NCBI RefSeq assembly: GCF_000719475.1
Contig: NZ_JOGO01000022.1
Location: forward strand, 1-64,000
Source: Streptomyces sp. NRRL F-5630
Lineage (GTDB): Bacteria > Actinomycetota > Actinomycetes > Streptomycetales > Streptomycetaceae
DNA length: 64,000 nt
Direction: 5' to 3'
Shown: piece by piece, positions 56,772-64,000 of the stretch
How positions within the stretch are numbered: the stretch's first letter is position 1
How the letters are laid out: each line of letters opens with the position of its first letter
The notes under the pieces: model-generated
The model's database searches: none
The model's input: the letters and a program-made list of their open reading frames with translations, nothing else
Told to the model about the DNA's origin: nothing
Program-made: the position numbers and the translations under genes

Positions 56772-58925
56772 TCAGGCGACCCCCGCCTCCTTCATCTGCC
56801 GCAGTTCCTTCTTCATTTCGGAGACCTCGTCGCGCAGCCGGGCGGCCACCTCGAACTGGAGGTCGGCGGCGGCGGCCCGCATCCGGTCTGTCATCTCCTC
56901 GATCTGCTGGGCGAGAGCGGCACCCGGCTGGTCGGTCGGCACGCTCGCGGCCTTGCCCTTCTTGCCCTTGCCCTTCGCCGCCTTGCCCGTGTCGGCCGTC
57001 GCCTTGCCGCCGAGCGCGGGCACGGGCGTCTTGGCGGCCTTGCCCTCCTTGCCCTGCCGGTACCCCGTACCGAGCAGCGAGTCGGTGTCCACCTCCTCGC
57101 GCGCGATCGAGGCGACGATGTCGTTGATCTTCTTACGCAGCGGCTGCGGGTCGATACCGCGCTCGGTGTTGTACGCGATCTGCTTGGCGCGGCGCCGGTT
57201 GGTCTCGTCGATGGCCCGTTCCATCGCGGGCGTGATCTTGTCCGCGTACATGTGGACCTGCCCGGAGACGTTGCGGGCGGCGCGTCCGATGGTCTGGATG
57301 AGCGAGGTCCCCGAGCGCAGGAAGCCCTCCTTGTCGGCGTCGAGGATCGCGACGAGGGAGACCTCGGGGAGGTCGAGGCCCTCGCGGAGCAGGTTGATGC
57401 CGACGAGGACGTCGTACTCCCCGGCCCGCAGCTCGCGCAGCAACTCGACGCGCCGCAGCGTGTCGACGTCGCTGTGCAGGTAGCGGACGTTGATGCCGAG
57501 TTCGAGGAAGTAGTCGGTGAGGTCCTCGGCCATCTTCTTGGTGAGCGTCGTGACGAGGACGCGCTCGTCCCTCTCGGTGCGCTCGCGGATCTCGTGGACG
57601 AGGTCGTCGATCTGGCCCTCGGTGGGCTTGACGACGATCTCGGGGTCGACGAGGCCGGTCGGGCGGATGATCTGCTCCACGAAGCCGTCCGAGCGGGACA
57701 GCTCGTAGTTCCCCGGCGTCGCGGAGAGGTACACCGCCTGGCCGATGCGCTTCTGGAACTCCTCCCACTTCAACGGCCGGTTGTCCAGCGCGGAGGGGAG
57801 GCGGAAGCCGTGGTCGACGAGCGTGCGCTTGCGGGAGGCGTCGCCCTCGTACATCGCACCGATCTGCGGGACGGTGACGTGGGACTCGTCGATGACGAGG
57901 AGGAAGTCCTCGGGGAAGTAGTCGAGCAGGGTGTTCGGCGGCGAGCCGGGCTCGCGGTCGTCGAAGTGCATCGAGTAGTTCTCCACGCCGGAACAGGTGC
58001 CGATCTGGCGGAGCATCTCGATGTCATACGTCGTCCGCATCCGCAGCCGCTGCGCCTCCAGGAGCTTGCCCTGATTCTCCAGCTCGGCGAGCCGTCCTTC
58101 CAGCTCCTTCTCGATGCCGCTGATCGCCCGTTCCATGCGCTCGGGACCCGCGATGTAGTGCGAGGCCGGGAAGACGTACACCTGCTGGTCGTCGCTGATG
58201 ACCTCGCCGGTGAGCGGGTGGAGCAGGGAGAGGGCCTCGATCTCGTCGCCGAACATCTCGATGCGGACGGCGAGCTCCTCGTACACCGGGAAGATCTCGA
58301 TCGTGTCGCCGCGCACGCGGAAAGTGCCGCGCGTGAAGGCGACGTCGTTGCGCGTGTACTGGATGTCGACGAAGCGGCGCAGCAGCTCGTCGCGGTCCAC
58401 CTCGTCACCGACCTTGAGGGGGACCATGCGGTCCACGTACTCCTGCGGCGTACCGAGACCGTAGATGCAGGAGACGGAGGCGACGACCACGACGTCCCTG
58501 CGGGTGAGCAGCGAGTTCGTCGCCGAGTGCCGCAGCCGCTCCACCTCCTCGTTGATCGAGGAGTCCTTCTCGATGTAGGTGTCCGACTGCGGGACGTACG
58601 CCTCCGGCTGGTAGTAGTCGTAGTACGAGACGAAGTACTCGACCGCGTTGTTCGGGAGCAGCTCGCGGAACTCGTTGGCGAGCTGGGCCGCGAGGGTCTT
58701 GTTGGGCGCCATGACGAGGGTCGGGCGCTGGAGCCGCTCGATCATCCACGCGGTGGTCGCCGACTTGCCGGTGCCGGTCGCGCCGAGCAGGACGACGTCC
58801 TTCTCCCCGCCCTTGACGCGCTTCTCCAGCTCGGCGATGGCGGTGGGCTGGTCACCGCTGGGCGAGTACGGGCTGACGACCTCGAAAGGCGCCACCGTGC
58901 GTTCGATCTGAGTTACGGGCCGCAT
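56772..58925 (-). CDS. uvrB: UvrB excinuclease helicase subunit
   Basis: A 717-aa damage-verification helicase of nucleotide excision repair. N-terminal [29 protein letters not shown], Walker [16 protein letters not shown], the beta-hairpin region [24 protein letters not shown] box [13 protein letters not shown], motif [11 protein letters not shown], and the C-terminal UVR domain ([23 protein letters not shown]). Between residues about 625 and 675 is a Lys/Gly/Ala-rich linker ([13 protein letters not shown]), common in streptomycete versions. Start ATG 58925. Confidence 0.97.
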   Translation of the reverse strand: MRPVTQIERTVAPFEVVSPYSPSGDQPTAIAELEKRVKGGEKDVVLLGATGTGKSATTAWMIERLQRPTLVMAPNKTLAAQLANEFRELLPNNAVEYFVSYYDYYQPEAYVPQSDTYIEKDSSINEEVERLRHSATNSLLTRRDVVVVASVSCIYGLGTPQEYVDRMVPLKVGDEVDRDELLRRFVDIQYTRNDVAFTRGTFRVRGDTIEIFPVYEELAVRIEMFGDEIEALSLLHPLTGEVISDDQQVYVFPASHYIAGPERMERAISGIEKELEGRLAELENQGKLLEAQRLRMRTTYDIEMLRQIGTCSGVENYSMHFDDREPGSPPNTLLDYFPEDFLLVIDESHVTVPQIGAMYEGDASRKRTLVDHGFRLPSALDNRPLKWEEFQKRIGQAVYLSATPGNYELSRSDGFVEQIIRPTGLVDPEIVVKPTEGQIDDLVHEIRERTERDERVLVTTLTKKMAEDLTDYFLELGINVRYLHSDVDTLRRVELLRELRAGEYDVLVGINLLREGLDLPEVSLVAILDADKEGFLRSGTSLIQTIGRAARNVSGQVHMYADKITPAMERAIDETNRRRAKQIAYNTERGIDPQPLRKKINDIVASIAREEVDTDSLLGTGYRQGKEGKAAKTPVPALGGKATADTGKAAKGKGKKGKAASVPTDQPGAALAQQIEEMTDRMRAAAADLQFEVAARLRDEVSEMKKELRQMKEAGVA

Positions 58926-59350
58926 GTCCTCCACGGTACGACCGACCACTGACAAGCGGCCCGCCGAACGGGGGACACCGCGCCGGGGAACTGGCCCGAG
59001 CCGCGCGGGGAAGGGCCGGACCGCGCGCGGGCGGGGAGCGCGCGCCCCCGGCGTGGGCGGCGCGCCGTTCGATTCCGGCCGTGCCCCGGTGACCCGGGGT
59101 CCCCGCGCCGCGGGGGCCGCCGTGCGGTGCGGTACGGGCGGTGACCGCGCGCCCTGTACGCCCTCTGCGCTCTCGTATGCGCCCATACCTCCCTGACCTG
59201 GGCTTTCCTCGGCGGCGCGCGGGAGCCGCCCCGGGGTGCGTCCGACCGGTCGCGCTCCGTTCGGGGTGTGGCCATCGCGCATCTGTCTGCGCGCACCCCG
59301 CAGCGGTCACCCTCCTACTGTCAGTGATCCCGCTCACCCCAGGAGCCTTC
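58926..59350. other. Divergent intergenic region between uvrB and the glycerophosphodiesterase gene
   Basis: 425 very GC-rich bp with no gene I can support. A single half-site TCGAAC of the LexA type (minus strand, near 59067-59072) lacks its partner. No clear promoter was found. Confidence 0.4.
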
Positions 59351-60235
59351 TTGTCCGCACGAGCCGCAACAGCAGTGACCGTCGCGATCCTCGGCAGCGG
59401 AGTCCTCGTGGGCCTCCCCGCCGCGACCGCCACGGCAGCCGACAACGCCCACAGCCCCGCCGGAATCACCGTCGTGGGACACCGCGGCGCGCCCGCCTAC
59501 GCGCCCGAGAACACCCTGCCCTCCGTCGAGAAGGCGGCCGAGCTCGGGTTCCGCTGGGTGGAGAACGATGTCCAGCGCACCAAGGACGGCGAACTGATCG
59601 TCCTGCACGACACGACCCTCACCCGTACGACCGACGTGGAGCAGGTCTTCCCCGACCGCGCGCCGTGGAACGTGCGCGACTTCACCGCGGCGGAGATCGC
59701 GCGGCTCGACGCGGGGGCCTGGTACGACCCTTCCTTCGCCGGTACGCGCATCCCGACCCTGAAGGAGTACCTGGACGAGATCACCCACACCCACCAGAAC
59801 CTGATCCTGGAGCTGAAGAGCCCCGATCTCTACCCGGGCATCGAAGCCGAGACCCTGGCCCAGCTGCGGAACAGCGGCTGGCTCGACCGCGGGCACGTGC
59901 GGCACCGCCTGGTGGTGCAGAGCTTCGACGCGAAGAGCGTCAAGGAGGTGCACAAGCAGCGGCCCGACGTGAAGACCGGTTTCCTCGGCACGCCGACGCA
60001 GGCGCGGCTGCCCGAGTACGCCCGCTTCGCCGATCAGATCAATCCCTCGCACACGACGATCGGTGCGGACTGGGTCGCGGCGGCGCACGCGCTGAAGGGC
60101 CCGCACGACAAGCCACTGGAGGTCTTCACCTGGACCGTCGACACCCCGGACGACACGGTGGCGGCGGCGGACAAGGGCGTGGACGGCATCATCAGCAACG
60201 CCCCCGACGTCGTGCGCGACGCGCTGGGCGACTGA
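59351..60235 (+). CDS. Secreted glycerophosphodiester phosphodiesterase
   Basis: A 294-aa GDPD TIM-barrel enzyme that hydrolyses glycerophosphodiesters to glycerol-3-phosphate and an alcohol. Start TTG 59351 preceded by AGGAGCC; this gives a signal peptide (MSARAATAVTVAILGSGVLV, then an AxA-type site near residue 31). Catalytic motif VVGHRGAPAYAPENTL, then WVENDVQRTKDGELIVLHD with the metal-binding Glu/Asp, LILELKSPD, and VFTWTVDTPDD near the end. It likely scavenges phosphate or glycerol from lipid or teichoic-acid breakdown outside the cell. Confidence 0.92.
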   Translation: MSARAATAVTVAILGSGVLVGLPAATATAADNAHSPAGITVVGHRGAPAYAPENTLPSVEKAAELGFRWVENDVQRTKDGELIVLHDTTLTRTTDVEQVFPDRAPWNVRDFTAAEIARLDAGAWYDPSFAGTRIPTLKEYLDEITHTHQNLILELKSPDLYPGIEAETLAQLRNSGWLDRGHVRHRLVVQSFDAKSVKEVHKQRPDVKTGFLGTPTQARLPEYARFADQINPSHTTIGADWVAAAHALKGPHDKPLEVFTWTVDTPDDTVAAADKGVDGIISNAPDVVRDALGD

Positions 60236-60249
60236 CGGGCACCGGCGGC

Positions 60250-60277
60250 GGCTGACCAGGGAAACACCTGGTCAGCC
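60250..60277. terminator. Terminator after the glycerophosphodiesterase gene
   Basis: Perfect 11-bp inverted repeat GGCTGACCAGG / CCTGGTCAGCC with a 6-nt loop, 14 nt past the stop. Confidence 0.8.
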
Positions 60278-60321
60278 GTGGTGGCGGGGGTCTTGTCAGT
60301 GGGCGGCCGTACGGTGTGCGC

Positions 60322-60927
60322 ATGAACAGTGACACGTCCGCGGCGTCCGGGACCCAGGGCCCCCTTCCGGAGCGCGCCGGCGCCCCGGAAGGTCCCCGGG
60401 GCTGGACGTCGGTGGTGGTGGAGAGCCCGATCGGGCCGCTCCTCCTGGCGGCGACGGCCGCCGGTCTGGTCCGGGTCGCCTTCCACGCGCACGCGCGGAC
60501 GGCGGCCGGGGAGCGGGAGGCGCTCGCCGCCCGTCTCGGCGGCCCGGAGGACGCCACGACGGGGGCGGTCGCGGTGGAGGCGGCGGGCGAGGCGCTGGGC
60601 AGGTACTTCGCGGGGGACGGCGAGCTCGGCGCGCAGCGGCTGGACTGGTCGCTCGTCACCGGTTTTCAGCGCGAGGTGCTGCGGGTCCTGGCGGCGGAGG
60701 TGCCGTTCGGGGCGGTCGTCGGATACGGGGAGCTGGCGCGCAGGGTCGGGCAGCCCGGCGCGGCGCAGGCCGTGGGTCTGGCGATGGGGGCCAATCCGCT
60801 CCCGCTCTTCGTGGCCTGTCACCGGGTGGTGGAGCGGGACGGCGGGATCGGGGGCTTCGGAGGCGGCGTGGAGACGAAGCGGCAGTTGCTGGCGCTGGAG
60901 GGGGTGCTGCCGCAGCCCTTGTTCTGA
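60322..60927 (+). CDS. Methylated-DNA-[protein]-cysteine S-methyltransferase (MGMT-like) with an ACHRV active site
   Basis: A 201-aa Ogt/MGMT-type protein. The N-terminal ribonuclease-like domain (WTSVVVESPIGPLLLAA) and the C-terminal DNA-binding domain (FQREVLRVLAAEVPFGAVVGYGELARRVG, AAQAVGLAMGANPLPLFVACHRVV, GGIGGFGGGVETKRQLLALEG) are complete. The acceptor cysteine lies in ACHRV where most members have PCHRV. The asparagine hinge (GANPLP) is kept. ATG 60322 is chosen; a GTG 6 nt upstream is possible. Repair of O6-alkylguanine is the family role, fitting the nearby uvr genes, though operon linkage is absent. Confidence 0.88.
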   Translation: MNSDTSAASGTQGPLPERAGAPEGPRGWTSVVVESPIGPLLLAATAAGLVRVAFHAHARTAAGEREALAARLGGPEDATTGAVAVEAAGEALGRYFAGDGELGAQRLDWSLVTGFQREVLRVLAAEVPFGAVVGYGELARRVGQPGAAQAVGLAMGANPLPLFVACHRVVERDGGIGGFGGGVETKRQLLALEGVLPQPLF

Positions 60928-61069
60928 GTGGCGGGGCCTGGGAGGGGGGAGCCGGGGGTCCGGGCCGCCCGACGGGATGCGGAGGCGGGGCGTCCGGGGG
61001 CGTGGCGCGCGGAGGCCGTGGGGAGATCGCTCCGGGCAGTCCTGGGGACGCGTGGGCGTCTGGGGGCCG

Positions 61070-61711
61070 TCAGTCCTGGGGGACGCGGCGGGCCGGGTGG
61101 CGGGGGTCGTCCGTGCGGACGACGAGGTCGGCCACGTCGAGGGGGGTCTGCTCGGCTTCGTAGCGGGCGAAGGCGGGGAGGGTCCAGTGCTCCTCCTCGG
61201 GGGTGCGGCGGCGCAGTGCCGCCTCGGTGAGGGAGAGATGGACACCGAGGTCGAAGGGGAACCAGTGACCGAAGAGGAAGGGGCCGTGGAGGAGGAGGAA
61301 GCCGCCGGGCGGCAGGATGACGTACGGGGTGCGGGTCGCGCGGTCGGTGACGGGGTCCCACAGGTCGGGCAGGACGCGGCCGCTCCCACCCGGGTCGAGC
61401 GGGGCGAAGACCTCCCGCCACAGGGCCGGGGTGTCGAACCAGCCGGCGAGGTAGCTGTCGGGGTCGTGGTGGCCGTGCTCGAAGCGGAGCGAGGCGGGGC
61501 GCAGGAAGCCGCTCGTGGCGAGGGGCAGCGCGGGCCGGCCCGCCGCGCGCAGCGCTTCGGCGAGCCGTTCGGCGAGAGCCTCGGGGCGGGCGGCGGGAGC
61601 ACCGTCGAGTGCCACCCGGACATGGGCGCCGCCGTCAGCGGGAGTGAGCGCGAGCAGTCGCTCGGTGAGGTCCTCGGTCAGGCGTTCCCAGGTGATCGCT
61701 TCGAATCGCAC
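61070..61711 (-). CDS. Uridine-kinase-like protein with a degenerate P-loop
   Basis: A 213-aa protein of the P-loop kinase fold often named uridine kinase in streptomycetes. It keeps LRPASLRFEHGHHDPDSYLAGWFDT, GSGRVLPDLWDPVTDRATRTPYVILPPGGFLLLHGPFLFG, LSLTEAALRRRT and DDPRHPARR. The position of Walker A reads VALDGAPAARPEALAERL, without the GK(S/T) needed for ordinary ATP binding. Start GTG 61711. It may be catalytically dead or bind nucleotide otherwise. The 142 bp between it and the alkyltransferase gene contain nothing I recognise. Confidence 0.75.
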   Translation of the reverse strand: MRFEAITWERLTEDLTERLLALTPADGGAHVRVALDGAPAARPEALAERLAEALRAAGRPALPLATSGFLRPASLRFEHGHHDPDSYLAGWFDTPALWREVFAPLDPGGSGRVLPDLWDPVTDRATRTPYVILPPGGFLLLHGPFLFGHWFPFDLGVHLSLTEAALRRRTPEEEHWTLPAFARYEAEQTPLDVADLVVRTDDPRHPARRVPQD

Positions 61712-61782
61712 GGGTCCATGGTGACGCAGGCGGCGGGGGTTCACGGGCGCGGGGCGCGGCCGGGGGCGGCGTGGGCCCACTG

Positions 61783-61925
61783 GCGGGGATCGCGCTGCCG
61801 GTGAGGCGGCGGGGCTCCACGAGCCGGGATCGCGCCGCCGGAGAGGCGGCGGGACTCACGGCCGGGGTCGTGGCGGCGGAGAGGCGGCGAGCCTGGCGAC
61901 CGGGGCCGCACTGCCGGGGGCCGAG
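61783..61925. repeat. Degenerate ~39-bp tandem repeat
   Basis: Three units of 40, 38 and 39 bp (61783-61822, 61823-61860, 61861-61899) and a partial fourth, with common core GCCGGGATCG and GAGGCGGCGGG. It fills much of the 311-bp gap (61712-62022) between the kinase-like gene and the DUF397 gene. No gene is supportable there. Confidence 0.6.
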
Positions 61926-62022
61926 ACGAAAGACGGGGGCGCGCTGTGGCACGCCCCCGGAGAAGCTACCCGGGACAAGGCCCCGGGTGCGGAGGAGATC
62001 GGAGAAGGGGAAACGGAGGAGA

Positions 62023-62265
62023 TCAGGAGAGAAGGAAGTCGGCCTGTCCGGCCTTGGCTCCCTGGATGAAGGCGGTGATCTCCGCCGGGGTGTAGATGAG
62101 GGCGGGCCCTTCTGGATCGGAGGACTGGCGGAAAGCGATCCTGCCGTCGTCGAGTTTCATCGCCTCGACGCAGTTCCCCCCGTTGCCGCCGCTCCACGGC
62201 TTGCGCCACCCCGCGTCGCCGAGTTGGGCGGCGGGCATGCCGTTGTATATCCGGACGCGGTCCAT
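62023..62265 (-). CDS. DUF397 protein
   Basis: An 80-aa DUF397 family member. WRKPWSGGNGGNCVEAMKLDDGRIAFRQSSDPEGPALIYTPAEI is the family core (W-S, NCVE, V/I-RDS-like, W/F-L). These small proteins are numerous in streptomycetes, always beside an XRE/DUF5753 regulator, and the BldB-WhiJ-type systems belong here. The ATG lies directly at the stop of the upstream regulator gene, so the two form an operon. Confidence 0.93.
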   Translation of the reverse strand: MDRVRIYNGMPAAQLGDAGWRKPWSGGNGGNCVEAMKLDDGRIAFRQSSDPEGPALIYTPAEITAFIQGAKAGQADFLLS

Positions 62266-63126
62266 TCACAGCTCCTTGCGGACATCCCTCAGGATCTCCT
62301 TTGTGCGTTGTGCAGTGGCGGCATGTGCCGCCATGTGGTCCATGACCTCCAGATACGTGGCGACTTCCGGCCGGCTGTCGAGGTAGACGGCGCCGGTCAG
62401 GTACTCCACGAAGACCATGTCCGGAAGTTCGGGCATGGGGAAGCGGAAGAGCACGAAGGGACCGAAGGTGCCGGGGTGGGGCCCGGCACTGAACTCGGCG
62501 ATCTGGAGGGTCACGTTGGGCAGCGCGGTGACGTCGAGCAGGTGGTCGATCTGCCGGCGCATGACCGCCGCGTCCCCCGCCGGACGGCGCACCACCGTTT
62601 CGTCCACGACGTACCACAGGCGTGGCGCGTCCTCGCGTACGAGGAGCTTCTGGCGTCTCAGTCGCAGGTCGACGTGACGCTCTATCTCCTCCGGCTCGCT
62701 GCGCCCGAGCGAACCGGCCCGCATGACGGCCCGCGCGTACTCCTCGGTCTGGAGCAGGCCCGGCACGAAGTGCGGTTCGTAGTTGCGGATGAGGCTCGCG
62801 GCCCCCTCCAGACTCACGTGCATGCTGAACCAGTTGGGCAGCACACCGTGGTAACGCTGCCACCAGCCCGGCTTGTTGGCGTCCTCGGCGAGCGTGACGA
62901 AGGTTTCGATCTCCTCCGGCGACGCCCCGTACGACTGGAGGAGGAGCTGGAGGTACGGAATCCTCAGCGCGACCTCCGCCGTCTCCATGCGCCGGACCGT
63001 GGCCGGTGCGACGCGCAAGACCCTGGCCGCCTGTTCACGACTGAAGCCCGCGTGCTCGCGCAGGTCCTGGAGCCGCCGCCCCAACACCACCTGGCCCACG
63101 GTCGGCGCGGACCTCGGTTCGCTCAC
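62266..63126 (-). CDS. XRE-family regulator with DUF5753 ligand domain (WhiJ-like)
   Basis: A 286-aa regulator. Residues about 10-65 are an XRE helix-turn-helix (VLGRRLQDLREHAGFSREQAARVLRVAPATVRRMETAE). The rest is DUF5753 (VSLEGAASLIRNYEPHFVPGLLQTEEYARAVM, LWYVVDETVVRRPAGDAAVMRRQIDHLL, LPNVTLQIAEFSAGPHPGTFGPFVLFRFP, VVFVEYLTGAVYLD-type end). Start GTG 63126 has a strong GGGGAGGT about 7 nt upstream. Followed without gap by the DUF397 gene. Family role: control of differentiation or stress genes; the target is unknown. Confidence 0.92.
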   Translation of the reverse strand: MSEPRSAPTVGQVVLGRRLQDLREHAGFSREQAARVLRVAPATVRRMETAEVALRIPYLQLLLQSYGASPEEIETFVTLAEDANKPGWWQRYHGVLPNWFSMHVSLEGAASLIRNYEPHFVPGLLQTEEYARAVMRAGSLGRSEPEEIERHVDLRLRRQKLLVREDAPRLWYVVDETVVRRPAGDAAVMRRQIDHLLDVTALPNVTLQIAEFSAGPHPGTFGPFVLFRFPMPELPDMVFVEYLTGAVYLDSRPEVATYLEVMDHMAAHAATAQRTKEILRDVRKEL

Positions 63127-63251
63127 GTCGACCTCCCCTTCGCGAACAGTTCCCGAGCAGTGTGCCATGCGCCGCAACCCCAGCACACTGCACTCTGCAT
63201 TTTTCAGAGTGACCCTTGCCAAGTGTTCGCGCCGGGGAGATAGTGGCACAC

Positions 63252-63755
63252 GTGATTCCGTCCGCTCCGTTAATCACCCCCCAGACCGGTGAGCGTTGTG
63301 CGAGCTTCGAACTCGCCGCTCACCCGGGCTCCGCCGCCCAGGCCCGGCGGCTCACCCGCGCGCAGCTCGACGGCTGGTCGGCGCCCGAGGAGACGTGCGA
63401 GGCGGCGACCCTGATCGTCTCGGAACTCGTCACCAACGCCCTTGTCCACACGGGCAGCCGGCACATCGTGTGCGAGCTGCGCGAGGTGGAGCCGCAGGAA
63501 CGGGGCCCACGACAGGCCCTCGGTCCCCTCAAGCGGGCGAGCGGTGCGGCGGACGGGGTGCGCCTGCGGATAGCGGTGCGCGACGAGGGGCAGTGCGGGA
63601 GACAGCCCGCGAGTCCCCGGCAGGACCCGCATGACGAGCACGGGCGCGGCCTCTTCCTGGTCTCCGCCATGAGCCTGTCCTGGGGGACGCAAGAGGCGGA
63701 ACAGGGTTCCGGCCTGGTCGTGTGGGCCGAGTTGTCGTGGGAAGAGGCACGCTGA
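63252..63755 (+). CDS. ATP-binding protein (anti-sigma kinase-like HATPase)
   Basis: A 167-aa GHKL-type ATPase domain of the RsbW/SpoIIAB relatives common in Streptomyces. N-box EETCEAATLIVSELVTNALVH, G1-box LRIAVRDEGQCG and G2-box HGRGLFLVSAM are visible. An insert of about 30 residues sits between the N and G1 boxes. Start GTG 63252 is chosen; a GTG at 63243 is too close to GGGGAG. It diverges from the XRE/DUF397 pair, an association repeated many times in streptomycete genomes. Confidence 0.88.
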   Translation: MIPSAPLITPQTGERCASFELAAHPGSAAQARRLTRAQLDGWSAPEETCEAATLIVSELVTNALVHTGSRHIVCELREVEPQERGPRQALGPLKRASGAADGVRLRIAVRDEGQCGRQPASPRQDPHDEHGRGLFLVSAMSLSWGTQEAEQGSGLVVWAELSWEEAR

Positions 63756-64000
63756 ATGCACACGTGGACGGCAGGCTCGCTGAGCCTCGACACGCTCGCC
63801 TCGCTCAGCCGGGGCAGGTCCCCCCGCAGAGCGGCGCGAACACCACTGGTGCGTCTGACGGTGCCGAGCGGAATGACCACGTCGATGGGCGTGGACGCGG
63901 TGGGCGTGCCGGAGGCGCTGGCCCGCCGGGTGATGGGACGACTGCCCCGGATGGGCTGCGTGTACGCGGACGGCGGGCGCTGGTGGTGGATCGTGCCCTC
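63756..64000 (+). CDS. Partial hypothetical protein, cut by the window edge
   Basis: Begins with ATG directly after the TGA of the ATP-binding protein gene (no gap), so it is translationally coupled. The first 81 codons have strong GC third positions and read MHTWTAGSLSLDTLASLSRG, then LVRLTVPSGMTTSMGVDAVGVPEALARRVMGRLPRMGCVYADGGRWWWIVPS. The 3' end lies outside the window. I do not recognise a named family; similar short proteins follow HATPase genes in streptomycetes. Its place in the cassette suggests a partner or substrate of the ATPase. Confidence 0.65.
   Translation, partial: MHTWTAGSLSLDTLASLSRGRSPRRAARTPLVRLTVPSGMTTSMGVDAVGVPEALARRVMGRLPRMGCVYADGGRWWWIVP

Noticed and set aside
59067..59072. 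LexA (SOS) box upstream of uvrB
   Set aside because: Only a half-site TCGAAC; the partner GTTCGA at the correct spacing is missing. No full box was seen upstream of uvrA or uvrC either.

Overview
The window is chromosomal DNA from a Streptomyces-type actinomycete. The GC content is very high by eye, third codon positions are almost all G or C, GTG and TTG starts are common, and many genes overlap their neighbour by an ATGA or GTGA tetranucleotide. The marker genes whiA, rbpA and a SufR-led suf operon fit, and the gene order from suf through ctaA/ctaB, the pentose-phosphate operon, the glycolytic genes, whiA-yvcK-rapZ-uvrC, uvrA, aroQ and uvrB is the order I recall for the core of Streptomyces chromosomes. 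I see no rRNA or tRNA gene, CRISPR array, transposon, prophage or secondary-metabolite cluster.

Layout. 0.2-5.5 kb: a secreted nuclease, a small serine/glycine-repeat membrane protein, dapD, an HxlR-regulator/peroxiredoxin fusion, and a TetR-SMR pair with two tandem operators. 5.6-12.3 kb (minus strand): the complete Fe-S assembly operon sufR-sufB-sufD-Rieske-sufC-sufS-sufU-DUF59. 12.6-14.3 kb: an ABC-2 exporter pair. 14.5-21.7 kb: a cell-wall amino-sugar module made of anmK, a MurR/RpiR regulator, a sugar ABC importer without its own ATPase, and a cytosolic GH3 NagZ-like hydrolase. 21.7-25.5 kb: heme A synthase, a TIM-barrel hydrolase, a small conserved protein and heme O synthase. 26.0-34.8 kb: tkt-tal-zwf-opcA-pgl, facing pgi. 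34.9-41.0 kb: an MFS transporter, rbpA, secG, tpiA, pgk, gap. 41.6-49.3 kb: a VOC protein, then uvrC-rapZ-yvcK-whiA on the minus strand and a divergent PfkB-type sugar kinase. 49.4-60.9 kb: uvrA, a metallo-beta-lactamase-fold hydrolase, aroQ, a TerC-family protein behind a likely Mn2+ riboswitch, TerD, uvrB, a secreted glycerophosphodiesterase and an alkyltransferase. 61.0-64.0 kb: a uridine-kinase-like protein and a DUF397 / XRE-DUF5753 / ATP-binding cassette with a gene cut by the window edge.

Most of the window is conserved housekeeping: carbon flow (pentose-phosphate and lower glycolysis), Fe-S supply, heme A synthesis and all three UvrABC subunits. The parts most worth a second look are the amino-sugar module, the riboswitch in front of the TerC gene, the tandem operators of the SMR gene, the regulator-peroxiredoxin fusion, the very long acidic tail of UvrC, and arrays of degenerate 31-bp GC-rich tandem repeats in at least three intergenic regions. 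Two of these arrays share a sequence core and so look like members of one dispersed repeat family. At least six genes also show a TANNNT -10 box 6-7 nt from their start codon, which suggests leaderless mRNAs.
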